From assembly GCA_025642065.1 (NCBI GenBank), contig JAODUP010000057.1, forward strand, positions 417,001 to 481,000: a DNA stretch of 64,000 nt. Direction: 5' to 3'. The notes under the pieces are model-generated. The model saw only the letters and a list, made by a program, of their open reading frames with translations, did not search any database and had not been told where the DNA came from. Origin of the DNA: Paralvinella palmiformis (lineage: Eukaryota > Annelida > Polychaeta > Terebellida > Alvinellidae). The position numbers were made by a program, and so were the translations under genes. Shown here piece after piece: positions 1 through 13,800 of this stretch (its first letter is position 1; each line of letters starts with the position of its first letter).

Positions 1-241
1 GATTGTCATGGAAGAAATATTTAGAAAACTTTAATGGTAAATTAATTTGTGGATTAAATGTTTTGTAGCAAACTTCAATTCCAAATTTATCAATTCCAAT
101 TCCACTTTTTTAAATTAGCAATTCCAAAATTGCCCATCAGTTCCGATTCCGGAATTGAATTGACCCCATGTCTGGATCAGACCAACATTTATAACAATGT
201 AAAACAAAACTGAAATAGTAACAAACAATAGCATACTTTAC
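1..241 (-). other. Part of the last nibrin intron
   Basis: No exon found. The missing C-terminal exon (RYNPY-like) was searched for on the minus strand without success. AT-rich unique-looking sequence. Confidence 0.6.
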
Positions 242-289
242 AAAATCTAAGTCATCCTTCTTGGGCTGACTTTCCTGCTGGCTACCATT
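242..289 (-). CDS. NBN: Nibrin coding exon 17 (penultimate; DDL motif)
   Basis: Encodes NGSQQESQPKKDDLDF and stops at a GTAAAG donor. It matches the human EESLADDLF segment just before the RYNPYLKRRR end, so one more short coding exon must lie to the left of base 1. Confidence 0.88.
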
Positions 290-3200
290 CTGTAAATAAT
301 AATAAAAATATTAATAAAAATAAATAATCTGGAACCTCATCATTAATACAGATGTAGTACATCACACATATTAAATTTTGTTATCATATTTGATCATTTC
401 CTATAATTTCTGTAATGTGGCCATACCATAGTATTTCTAATAAGGTTTTTTATTTATGCGACGTTTTGGTTGTTGCTATCACTCTCAAAGAATTATCAAA
501 ATGTGTAAATATTAATTAACAAACCGTAATCAATACGTTAACACTAACCTGAATATAGTCTTTGAACCATTCTTCAAGTTCTTCTTTTTTTTCGTGATTA
601 CTGGCTACAAGATCTGAACCTCCTATTATCTGTGGCAATGTACTAACACTAGCATGAAACACCTACAATACAACAACATAAATGTTGGAACTAACTGAGG
701 TGATCTAATAAATAACGGGATAAATTAGTTAGAGAATTAGGTAATCTACATAATGAAGCAAATCTAATGATATACCTCATAAGAGAAACTAATTTCATTC
801 TATATGAAGATTTATCATACTACATTAATTTTTAAATTCAAAAAATAAATATGTACCACTAAATGGATTAACACACACACACACACACTATTATGATGGC
901 ACAGTAGTTAGTGCACTGTGCTGGAAAGCTCCATGTTGTGGGTTCGAATCTGGCTTAAGTCTGGGAGATTTGTTTTCCTTGGTAGATGCCTCTTGAGCAT
1001 TATGTTCCAAGAGTCACAGCATTAAGGCTAAACATCTCAATTTAATACACACACACACACACATACTGGCTGAAAAATCACACCTTGACTTCACTAGGGA
1101 AAAATAATAATATCTTATCACCTTTCTAAATGTCTTAAAATTCTTCACCCGCACTCCATGACAGCTACCACTGACTTTTATTGATGATGATGAATGATCA
1201 GGTTTTTGTACAACTAATGACTTTTCTTCAATCACTAATTGTGGTGCAGTAATATTTTTGTCAATAAATTCATCATCAATGACCTACATAAATCGTAAAA
1301 AATATGAATGTCTAGTAATGAACACAATCAGTTTATAAACAATAACTATTTAACAATTACTTATTCTCTTGTTTGACAGCCACCTTTATGCACAACGCAG
1401 GGTTATTTGGGCTGTCTAGCATTTTGTAAGTATCCGTTTTAACCTTTTACTAAATAAAATAATTTACGATGATAATCATTTTATGTACTTTATGGTTGGC
1501 GAGTTACAACTGAAACACTTTATACCATACTGCTAACTTAATATAACAGACATTTACTGACGGGAGAAAAGTTTCAGTGAAGTCCCATTATTAGACTAAT
1601 CTCTACATCTTATCCCATAGCATCAACAGAAGATATTCCTCTATGTGTGTGTGTGTGTATGTATGTGTGTGTGTGTAAATAACAGTGAGTAAACATTTCT
1701 ACATTAGAGAATTTTAAATAATCCATTGATTGTTCAAATTTATAATTAGGTCTTAGATACATAATTTTTTGTGGGTTCACTATACATCTGAATGGCTCCA
1801 GAGCACTTTATTATTCCTATATTATTAATATTATATATTGTCAAAATAAATTGAAGGCAGATAGCAACTGTAACATAAAAAATATGAATTACAAAACTTC
1901 ATAGAATACTTGCACATACACTTTTATATAACATACTATATTTAGCTTGGAAACAAACTCAGATTTCAGGTGAACACTATCTTGGCGAGGGATCAATTTT
2001 GCTGAAGTCCGACTCGCTATCTGTAACGAGAAAGATAAACGCAGTGAGGGAGATAATCAAACTCCATAAAATTGAAGAACATCTTCAATTTTATAAAGTG
2101 TTCTAGGTCAGTGAAATACGAGAACGTTTACGACAGTATGACACATTATTCACATTCAACAATCGCTACATTCAAAGACTTTTTAGATATATTTTAGTTT
2201 ATCTACCTCTTGGCTGTTGATCTTTTTATCTTCAGCAGATACCGTTTTAGCAGAATGTGTAAAGGCTTTCTGTGCTGATTCAGAGGGAGATGTTGAACCG
2301 CGGCCACTGTGACCTTTTTGCACTGGAACTGACGCAAACATATCTTCATCACTGGCATTTTCTTGTTCTTCATCAGCTCCCGAAAAATCTGTTGGTGACC
2401 AAGAGGCTCCGTCATCAATCTTGGCATCCTGAAATACACAAGTTTGGTCACTGTCAGTATTGCTAACACTGTAACGGGCAAGGCTCTAATGGTGTTTATG
2501 AGCGAATACCTTCAAGTATTAGACGTTAAAAAAACATGACCGTAAATGACTGATGCAAGCTGTGCTGCTTATATTTGAATCTAAACTATCTCACGACACT
2601 GAATTAAAATCAAATGTCTAGTCGAGATGAAGAACAGTGTGTGTGTATTAATGTTGGGATGATAAATGAAAAAAACTGTGATTCTTTTCAACAATTTAAA
2701 TCTAATCTGTTTTTGGCAATCGATTTCAAAATTATTCCAAATTTATGTTACTTTCCGTCAGTATTAGCCGTCAGTCAAGAAATTCCTTGCATGTTAATGT
2801 ATAACTAATGTTATACACAAGAACAAACAAGACTTAATAATGACATCATCCGTCATCGTATTTTCACATGTCAAAACATATGCTTTATTAGCTCACCCGT
2901 CCAAAAGTGTACAGAAAATGATGATTAAATGTTTTAAAGTTACCAGTGCCATATGTCAAATATGATCCGAATGGTGGAGCCAGTAGTCATTTTAAAGATC
3001 CTTCCTTACCTGTTCCGAGGTTGAGGACAGTGAGCAAGTGATCAACAGACGCCTTGTTTACTCGTAATTTCATTAGTCACTAACATCTATTATTTATTAG
3101 CTAAGTAATGCCATTTGAACCAAATTCAACCAAACAGCATACAGGATCTTGTAGGTATTACATACAAACACACACACACTTCATTTTCAAAGAATGAAAA

Positions 3201-6072
3201 ACAGTACGAGTCTGTTTACAAACACCTATGATACATTAAGCCAGACAAATACACTTATTTTGTATTAGGCTACTAGAAAAATTACGATTTAATTAAAGGT
3301 GACGCAAAAACACCAAGAGCAGCCTGGTTTGTTCATGTAAATGTGATGTATCCAGAGCAACTATCTCTTGCTACACACAAAATAAACACAAAATTCCAGA
3401 TTATATTTGCTCCTCAATTCAGGGCCCCCATAGCCAAGGCTATATTACTTTCAGGGCATTTCCTTCAAATGTTTATCAGCCATTCACAAAGAACAGTTAT
3501 TGCCTATATAATAAAATTTAATTCTGTGTCCATACTTTTTCTTCTTTAATTGAATTTTTCTTCTACAAACATAATATTTATTCTTTAAAGAGATATCCTG
3601 ACTTTGAAAAATTCACGAAGAGTTGGCCGAGCCTTACGTGTGTATTCTGAAACATTCCTAACAGACTCAGTTTTGGATTTGCTATTCAAACTGAACTGGC
3701 ACAATCAGTATAAGAGCCAAGTTCTAAGGCCAGACATTATTATGAAAGCAACTCATATCGAGAATTGAGCTGTTGAGAATTTTGAAAATCTTATATGCCT
3801 CAGGTGTAATCAAGAGAACTCATAAGTTGATGTGACCCACATATATAGTTGATGTTGTGATGCAATATGTGCATCAGAATAAAAAGCAAAGGAAAAACGA
3901 TGAATGTGTTCTTTTCATCTGAAAAGTATTTGTATTTGAAATACTTCCAAAGGTATTTCTATTTAAAACATTTACAAATGAATGTATTTGTATTTGACCA
4001 AAATAATAGTATGTAATTAAAACCATTTCAACGTATTTAACCCGATATCTGATTTCCATGCCTGGAAAATGAATTTGCTATTTACCAGGTTTACCAGGAT
4101 GCACGGGAATCCTGTAATCGTGACTTAAAATATTTCTAAAAATGTGTGCTACTATTCCATATTTATTTTCATAAAGTTTAGTGTTCTAATCATTAAGGCC
4201 ATTCACGGTCACGCGTGTGATTGTAAAATATTTCCTTACGGAATTATATCCGGACCATATGTCCAGGTTTGACCAATTCTGAGGCAAAACAAATGAAATC
4301 ACTCACACTTATTAAAGCCATTTAGAAAGTGAAAGAAAGAAACCATGATATTTATACATATATCTAACTGAACAAACAACACAGTTGTGTAAACAGATAC
4401 AAAATCAATCAGGTTATCCCACAGATAGTTCAACTTCAGAATAAGGCACCTGTATAATTTAATATTTAACATCATATAATATTTATGTAGTCACTGGATG
4501 TTGACTACAAGACCATGCATTCATATTGGATTGTACTTGTATCAGACACAAAAGGAATTTTATCAGTGTGGATTGAAAATATTATGAACCATTCCACACC
4601 TAATGGTTAGATTACTCGGGTATAAACCTACAGGCTGTGGGTTCGAATCCGATCTATACCTGTATTTGTGAGATACGTTACGTTTCCTTCGGCAATATGT
4701 CCCGCATGCGACCAACACCGAAACAAGACAATTTAACTCAACTCCACTTCTAATGTGTGATAAACAACTTACAAGCCACACCAGGAGATATAAATATGCT
4801 TGTGTCAAAATTACCCAACAGCTACAAATACCATATTAAAACTAACTCTTCGATCCTGTAATTGTTTACGTACTGACTATTATACCAGCTTACCTAGCGC
4901 ACTACCTGATGACAAGAGAGCTCATTTTTAGAAACATTAACTGAAATACCAATGCGTACAAACCTTATCACTGACATAATGTTGTTTCAATGGTTCTTGT
5001 TTAATGTTCATCAGGGGTGTCTCTGTGTTTCTTCTTTTTGCTGGCTGTTCAGAGGAAATAGTATCCTCACTATAATCTCTGTTAGGTGAAATAATATATA
5101 TATATATATATATATATTATGTATGTGTGTTTTAACAGTGTGGGATAAGTCTGACAGAATTGAGAGGAACAATTTTTCGTACTAATAATGTAATGTCGTA
5201 CCAGTACGTGAAGAACAAAATCGTTTTGGATTCAACATATCTTCAAACTAAATAATCCCACTGGACAATATTATCCTGATGAATATCCCTGACAGGAAAT
5301 ATCGAAGCAGGAAATTTACATAATAATTTTTTATATACATCGAACACTTCTTCATATAGAACTTTTTTTTTTTTTTATTCCGTCAAGTTGACAAATAAAG
5401 ATGCATATCATGAGTGTACACCTACAACTGGATGTTATGGGATAACCTATGAAAATTATTCAGGATCAGGCAACCTGTTAACTCAGATCTGCAACAACTT
5501 TAGACATTCTGTCACTACCAATGTACCATGCACCGACCATTCATTGTGGATGGCTGATCATGTTAAGCGGTGCTGCCATCTCCACTGAATTATTAAAAAT
5601 AATGGTGGGCGTTAACACCCCCTGAGGACGTAAAACACTCTGGCAGTGACCACCCTCAGGGTATTTTAGCTCCATCTTTCCGTACTGCTCCCTTGTGAGT
5701 GGTGGGGGAGGATGTTTCTCAACCACTCCAACATAGAGACTGTGCTGAATAAGCGACAGCCTGGGGATTCTCCCCGAAAAACAAAACAAACTAACCATGT
5801 TGTGGGAAAGACTCCTAACCTGACATGATCCAAGCTATCTTGGCTTTATTCAAGGATGATTTACATCGCAAGATATTGATAAAGTGATAATCATTCAGAT
5901 AATATGCAACAAAAATTTGACTGCATATGATGGCAGTTACTATCTACGTGTTGGTTTGCATGAGGCAACCCAATACTGACATGGTTGTTTACATTACACA
6001 AGGCATAAGTGAAGGAAGATGGATGACATCCAACCGGTTGCTGGACAGATATTGACTTAGACTTAGGGACAT

Positions 6073-6112
<40 letters not shown>

Positions 6113-9100
6113 TAACTGAACATGGATAAAGTGAGACAGAAATAAAAACTATTTAATTAGCTGGTTCCAGGTCTTTATCCCCCCCCCCCCCGGTCTGTTT
6201 GATCAATGTACAATAAACTTGTTTTTTTTGTGTTATATTTTAATTGGTTATGGTTTATAAAAATATTATTAAGATAAGTAAATAAGTCTATGATAATACA
6301 TAAATTGGTAAAAGTCTTTTACAAGATAATTTTAGTGCACTATATATATATGCAATATAACTAATGTTTCATTGTACATATATCAACTGGAGCGGAGTAG
6401 ATTTTACTCAAGAATTGCATGAAATAATTGGGATGTTGTCAAGTGTTTTTTCTTCTTCTGGGGTTTTGTCAAGTGGGTGGTGTTTTTTGTAAATAGTGTT
6501 GTCTAAATTGAACATTATAGATACATCGCACCAGCTCTGGTTTAGTGAAAATGACAGTTCTGTTTAATGTTGTCTTGCACTTGAAAGTGTTGAATTTAAT
6601 TAATCCTTAATTAAAACTCTCCGTCTCTGTGAATGTGTGTGTAAACTGTGTGTATGTGTGGCAGTACAGAACATATTATAATTATTGTTTAATTGTAAAT
6701 CTCACAACAGTTTTTAGCTGACTCATTATTTTGAATTAATATTACTCCATTATTGTCTTTAGTCGCCAATTTCTTTAAGCTTTTCTGTATCATCATTTAG
6801 TGCTACTTAATAAATGGATTGACCTCCAACCAGCAACACACACACCCCGACACTAATGGGCCAAAGTAACTAAGGATCGAAGGGCAAAAGATGACCTAAA
6901 GGGCAAAAGACTGGATCCCTAATTAGCCATAGCATTCCACATATTTGACAGATAATAGGCTAAGTTGTGATAGATGGTGTAAATTAGTACTGGTTGGAGA
7001 ACCAGGACTCTCGATTGTTGTTACAGAGTAGAGAGTACCATGTGACGGAGCAAGCAACAGTAGTAATATGATATAAAATAGTGTTATATGCATGCCACTT
7101 ACCTCTTCTTTGTATTCTGTTTTGTCTGAAATATTGGTACGATGTCCATTGGTGTTTGACTAACTGGTTCAATTTTTACCTAACATGTAAAAGTTTATAA
7201 TATTTAAGTTAACTGAAACAAAAAACTTGCTTTTTAAATTTCATACTATCATATCCATTTATTGCAATCGGAGATAATCCAGAAGATTAATTATCTGATA
7301 ATTAAGACATGTAAAAACAATACATTTTACACGTGTAACAAAACCCAAGTAACACACGAAAGAAATGACGCAAAAGTTTATTGTTTACCTTAACTACATT
7401 GGGTTTAGGAACCTGGGACATCTTGTTATCTCTGCAGTCAAGTTCAATCAGATTAGTACATATATAATCATTTCATAAACCAACTAAGTCTAACAAATAT
7501 ATTGCATTTTCAATATCAGATACAAGTCAGTGGGGTTTAATAATAATCATGTATATTTAATAAAGCGCCCTTACTAGCAGGAGCCATTCAAAGGCGCTGT
7601 ACAAATAATATGTAATATAATAATACTCCAAATAATAGACTGAGACCTGGGATGGAAGATAAGCCCAAACAATTCTAAATCCCAAGGTTAAAATTAAGCA
7701 CAAAGAATTTTGGAAAGATTAAGAAAACAATAGTTCACTATTATATTTCCCAAAGTATGACTAACAATCACAGTACAGAGTCAAAATAAATTGACGAGGA
7801 ATTATATCGGGGGTAGAAGTTAATCAGGAAAAAGATAGTTTCCATTTTTAATGTTTAATAAATGGGCATGAAGTGGGGGGGGGGAGGTAAATATAGTCTT
7901 TGTTATGCTGTTGTGTTTATTAGATGTGTTTTTTTTTAAATTCCAATATGTAGCTCATTGATTCATTAGCTCTTGATAATACTACAGTAGTTAAGATGGT
8001 TTATGAATACAACCCGATAACAATTTGATGAAGGATAACATTAGATTTCCAACTTTGTGCATTATTTCCAAAATGAAGATACCTTGCTATGTATAAACAA
8101 ACACTTGATCCAATGTTAGTTTTATTATTTGCTCGTAGCATAAGACATCTTTAAAAGTATGCTGAAGGACAAATTAAAATATATCCTTTCTGGCACAAAT
8201 TTTTAGCCAGAGCAGTATATAATGAAATGATTAATTTGAATTTTCCATTCGACCGTGTGTCGAACATTTGTACATTCTGAGGTAATTTTTCAGTGTTGCA
8301 GGAATAAAGCTTTGTTTTGTAACCATAGGCGTTTATATGTTAGGGCAATAAATTAATAGGAACAATGGTCAAACATTACTAGACTACATAACTGAAAAAA
8401 GATTTACACCATTTACTGTTCAGTTTGAGTATAAAAAAGAGAAGACCAAAGTCTCTTCTGAAACCATTAATAAGGGGCCCACAAACAAACCTGCAATACA
8501 ATATTTGCCTAGTAAGCTTTATTAATATTTGCCTGCCGATTATTATAATGGATTTATGACTAGGCAGGGTTGGCAGGTTTCTCCCCATCACTGTAAAAAA
8601 CACGGTAATTACCCAGTTTTTGCCTTTACAGCAGAAATACTTTCTGTCCAGGGGAGAAACTAAATTTGGGGAAAATTGCCATGAAAATACCAAATTAATA
8701 GAGACTTTAACAGTTTGAAACCAATATACATAAGCATAAGTTATTTAATTGTAAATCTTGTCCAGATGCCACATATTTATTTAAAGTGTATGTCAACAAT
8801 TCATCACATTTAAGATTGTGAGATAAAAGATTGAGATTATTTATTTCTTGTTTCTGTGCAATGAAATACATTATAATGCTGAATAAATTTTATTTTATAA
8901 TGACTGCTTTGTTATGCAAGGTAACATAACACTATCAAATACCCAATCAACTATGAGGAGGGTGATCGTGTGTCTAGTCATGCTTGAATACTACTGACAA
9001 CATGTAGTCTGTAGTAATAACTACATGTATATATCACTGTGAAGAGATGCTGCTGTGTAATAACACTCACCCACTGCTGCATATTTAATATACAGCAGTG

Positions 9101-10384
9101 GATGAGTGGTGTATGATTGTTATTACACCATGGCATAGGGAAGTATCTGCACTGCCTAATTATAATATGGTAGACAGACTTCACATTGACTAGATTAATG
9201 TGACACTGATGGGGGTTATCAATCTCAGCAGGTTAGTTAGTTATTCTTGATATAGACTCTTGAGGTGCACATACAAATTTATACTTTGTAAATGTTGAAT
9301 ATTGTGGCTGGACAAATTGCTTTATCTTGCAGGTTTGTTTTGGACTTTACCACATAACATTCAACATATTCAAGGGAAGCAGACAGCAAGATTATGTCTG
9401 GAAGTACTTTGTTGTTTTTATTAAACATTATTAAACAGATGAAAACATTAATAATTTAATTGTATCCCTGTACAAATGTACTTGGTGATACCATGGCTTA
9501 CACATGGTTACGCTTTGCACCTTAAAATAAACACATCTGGAAGTTTCTCCCCAGTTTCTGCCATTTCTCCCCAGCAGAAAGGTATTTCTCCCCTTTTCTC
9601 CCCACGGCAGGGGAGAAATACCTTTCTGTCAAGGAGAAAGCCAACCCTGTGACTAGGTACAGTCATAGACAGGTGGCTCTTTCAGACTGTAATGTGCTAT
9701 CAAAACTCACACACATAGAGATCTAGAATCAGAAATGTCTCGTATTAATACAGAAATAGATGCCTCAATGTTCATCAGATGGTGGGGAGTACAATAATTT
9801 ATAGAATTCATAATCTAAAAATATTTACAAATTATTTTTAAAACAAATATTTTCTGACTTTTTACCATTAAACCACACAAATTGGTATTGGTACAAATGT
9901 ATAATAATAATAATACATCTACGGTACTCTAAATACCAAACAATGGGAAACCTTTAGTTTCAGTATTACCTACGACTTTAACTAACTAAATGTTCGTTTT
10001 GACATAATTAATGTTATAATGTTATCGTGTTCTTGTTTTTGTCGAGAATAGCACAATAACTGGATGTGGATGATCACTGTGTACTTCAGCAGAATATATA
10101 TAGTATAAGAGAGTTGTAAACAATCATGGACTGTAACTCACCAATGTGCTATGAAGGTGACCCAGATACCAGCAACAGGAAATCAGGTCACTGCCATAAG
10201 GTGTACAGATAGTGAAGTCACAGACATTATGAAACGTACCTGCCATAATCAACACTACCGTAGTCAGTAAGTGACCACTAGGTCACATTTATCAGAAATT
10301 ATGGCTAGATTTCTTAGTCAACCTTTCTGGATAAAAAATACAGTTGTATCAGGTCATCAGGTGACCACTAAGTTTCAATCCTGA

Positions 10385-10425
<41 letters not shown>

Positions 10426-10850
10426 TCTAACCTCATTTTTATGCCAACTTTGGGACCTGGCTTAAAGTTGGCATTGTGGTGGGGTGGCATTAGAGTGGGG
10501 GAGGCATATTCAGCAGACAGCCTTGGGGGTGGTTGATTACCCGTGGCTTTTGATCCCTTGTTAACCCCAACTATTACTTTATTTAATCTATCACCAATAG
10601 CATGATCAACATGGTCATGATTGTCACCTAATGACCCTGACAGCTTGTCAATCAATTCACAGATTACAAGAAACATTTCACGGTCAGTGTGTGGCAGTAT
10701 GGCAATGCACGGTATTCATATTGCATAAGCACTGGTGGTGGCTGAATAACAGAGGCATTATCATGGCAAGAAATCAGGTCCTTATCAAAGGTTGGCAGTA
10801 GGTGCGGTGCGTTGGTAGTTGTTCACGGGTGGTGTGTGTGGTGTGTGTGT

Positions 10851-10884
<34 letters not shown>

Positions 10885-13800
10885 CAGATATGAGCCATCG
10901 TACAAGCTGATAAAATAATATAATTGAGACAAGTCACAGTTTCTTGAATATAGCTTTTACCAAATGGCATTGTTCCCTACCTTGACTGTGTTTGTGAATG
11001 TGACAATTGAGAGACATCAGCAGTCTGTGATAAAGTCTTTGTCAAAGCTGTAACACCAGGACTCTCTATACAAAAATATAATCTTACTAATTAGAAAAGG
11101 TAACAATTTACAATGTTCTTTATAAATCAAATGATGTTAAACCAACACTAGCTTTGATACACACACATTATATATAAAATGCCACGTGTGTCAAGTATTT
11201 ATGTACAGATACAAAGACAGACAGTGTTAGCAAAAGTCACAATTTCATCGCAATATGTTACAATGCTGCTAAAGAATATTCATGGTTCCCACAGCCAAGG
11301 AAATATTATTTTCCAGGATAAAATTACCATTTTCCAGGACAAAGTATACAGGATTTAAAGGTAATAAATGAAGATATGAGCAAAAAAGCATATTATATGT
11401 ATTTAATGTATGCTCGATTATTGACATTTTTATGGTACAGTCTCTTCCTCACCCAATCTAGCTATCTGATCCACCAACTTTTATTTAAATTTTAACTGAC
11501 ATGGGATATCAATACTATGTACCGGCACTCTTTTCCCTCTACAATCAAAGGTTTCTTCTACAGCCATAATATTTATTCACAGACTTTTTTGTTCTAAGTG
11601 GATTCTTTAACAGGCAATATTTTTTCTAGGACATTTCCTGATTTTGTACAATTCATTGACATTTCCAGGAACTGGAAAATGAATTTGTTATTTTCTAGGA
11701 TGCTTGGAAACCCTGATATTTAGTCAAGCATAACATATATTGCTACTTACTGTTAACAAAATCAGGATTACAATGTTCATCAGTGGAACAAAAAAGCACA
11801 GCATAACCAATCTCACATTCCTGAATGGGGCGTTTCTTATGTCTGTCAAACACAACAGTACAGTGAGTTTAAATTAATCTGAATTTATGTGTAATAGCAA
11901 TAAATTCGATAAATGACACAAGAAACATAATCCAGAACAAATATTCACTTAAAACATTAGTAATACATTTTAATTTAAACACTAAAGTGATTATTACTTT
12001 TTCAGAAGTTCCAAAACGTGTTCTACCCAATTCCGGGCATTCTTAGTCAACTGCTGCAACTGGCTGCTCAAGTCACACAACATAACACGTGACTTTGGTG
12101 ACCAGAAGATATCTTCCCTATTGGCTTCAGTTCTCTCTTCCATGAGAAGTGGTGTGCCGCCCCCCAAGGTGATAGCCTCACTCATCTTTTTGAACTAGAC
12201 AGGGAACATTTATAAGCATTTTGCATTACAGCCACTACTCTGTTAGGAAATATATTTCAAATATTTGGTGAAGAAACAATTACATATTTCATTTTATAAT
12301 TTAATATACCTGTTTTCTTGTAAGAAAAATAAAATGCATTCCCTGAAAGAGCTCCTGTCTCTGTGGGTTAGGTGTGAAAGTTACATCTTCTGGGTTAAGT
12401 TGGGATTCATCCAACTGAGGTAGATAGCTGAAAAATCATATCCAACTACACAGGTAGTGAGGACATATTGATACAACACAAACATCTGAGTTATTGTTAG
12501 CATCCGAGGTATAGTTTAAATATACCGATATTTTATTTAAAATTTAAGAAATAAAAAACTAGCTATAATATATTCCATAACAGATCGGAATAAATGTTCG
12601 GTCCTATCTTTATTTCGTAAGACTGTTGACAATTTCTACTTACTCCTCTGGATTAGGCTGCTTAGTACCTGCCTGCAAAGCCTTCAACTTGTCTTCCAAG
12701 TATTTTGGTGTGACAATTGGTTTTTGACAAATCAATGCACATACTGCCTGGAATATAAGCAACAAATGTCCAGATGCATTAAACGTTTTACAGCTTAAAC
12801 TACCACATTCTGTATTACAGCATTAAGAACATCAAAGAGACGATTTAAATAAGAACCATTATGATACCTTTATTGTGATGCTGAGGTTGTTCATTATCAA
12901 AGCATCGCAGCCTTTGTGGCATTCGTTAATAATGTGACCACCCAGCTGACAGAGTAGCTGCCTCGTCAATCTCTTGGTTGCAGGGTCCAAACACGAGGTT
13001 AAAACGAGATAAGGTTCGTAATCAGCCCTAAGAAAAGAATTTTATTGTAAATAACAAATCACACACACACACACCACCAATATTTCATCTCTTTTTACAC
13101 CCTACTAATGGCACATTTATATTAAAATAAATTAGCACTAACACAAAGCGACTGTTGTCAGCATTTAGATTTCCAAACCAAATTGTGTCACCACTAAGTA
13201 TAGTGGCTTTTTCTTTGGTTAGATGCTTCTCACCAACCGTAGTACCAAATTTAGACAAGTCCTCCACTGTTAACACTGGTAACTTCTCACAAAACATCTA
13301 TGAATAAGACATAAGACATATATATTTTAAAAATAGGATTAGAAAACACAAACAAATATTAATGAGCGGCACCTTCAATAACCGACAGAGCACTGCACTG
13401 GCTGATTATCCACAATTTACTTACAACATGAGCTTCAGGGTGAACAACATGTAATACGGCATGTTTTCTACTAATACTCATATCGTCCAACAATAGTATA
13501 TCTGTGTCTTTTCTGCCAATACTGTACGTCCGACCACAAAATAACGCATGGCACCTTGCTGGAACAAAAAGAAATCTAGATATGACGAAAGTACTGTAAC
13601 GACTTACAATTCAAAATCAGATTTATTCAATTATTGGTTTATCAAAGTTTTAAATATTATATACAGTACTGGAGCTACACCATATGGTGATTTAGCATTT
13701 AATGTTGCAGCGCCCACTTTGTGGAATAAGTTGCCGGCAGATATTAGAAATGCGATGTCTCTTGAAAATTTTAAATCTCTTCTAAAAACACACCTGTTCA

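Larger units (their letters stand above)
2429..4963 (-). other. Nibrin intron 12
   Basis: No exon recognised. It holds hAT-like repeat pieces (about 3419-3620 and 4050-4113) and a tRNA-like SINE fragment (about 4595-4760). Confidence 0.6.
7432..10980 (-). other. Nibrin intron 9, rich in transposon sequence
   Basis: Holds the LINE tail at 7555, the hAT element at 8565 and TA runs at 10387 and 10853. A small middle-region exon could be hidden here, because the visible protein is shorter than human nibrin, but the exons on each side already join in phase. Confidence 0.6.

Noticed and set aside
2203..2481. 92-residue minus-strand frame starting MPVTVLAIL
   Set aside because: Wrong frame over nibrin exon 13; the phase-consistent frame is the acidic DAKIDDGASW one.
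10430..10850. Possible DNA transposon starting CAGTCTAACCTCATTTTT
   Set aside because: The start looks transposon-like, but no matching inverted end or second copy was found.
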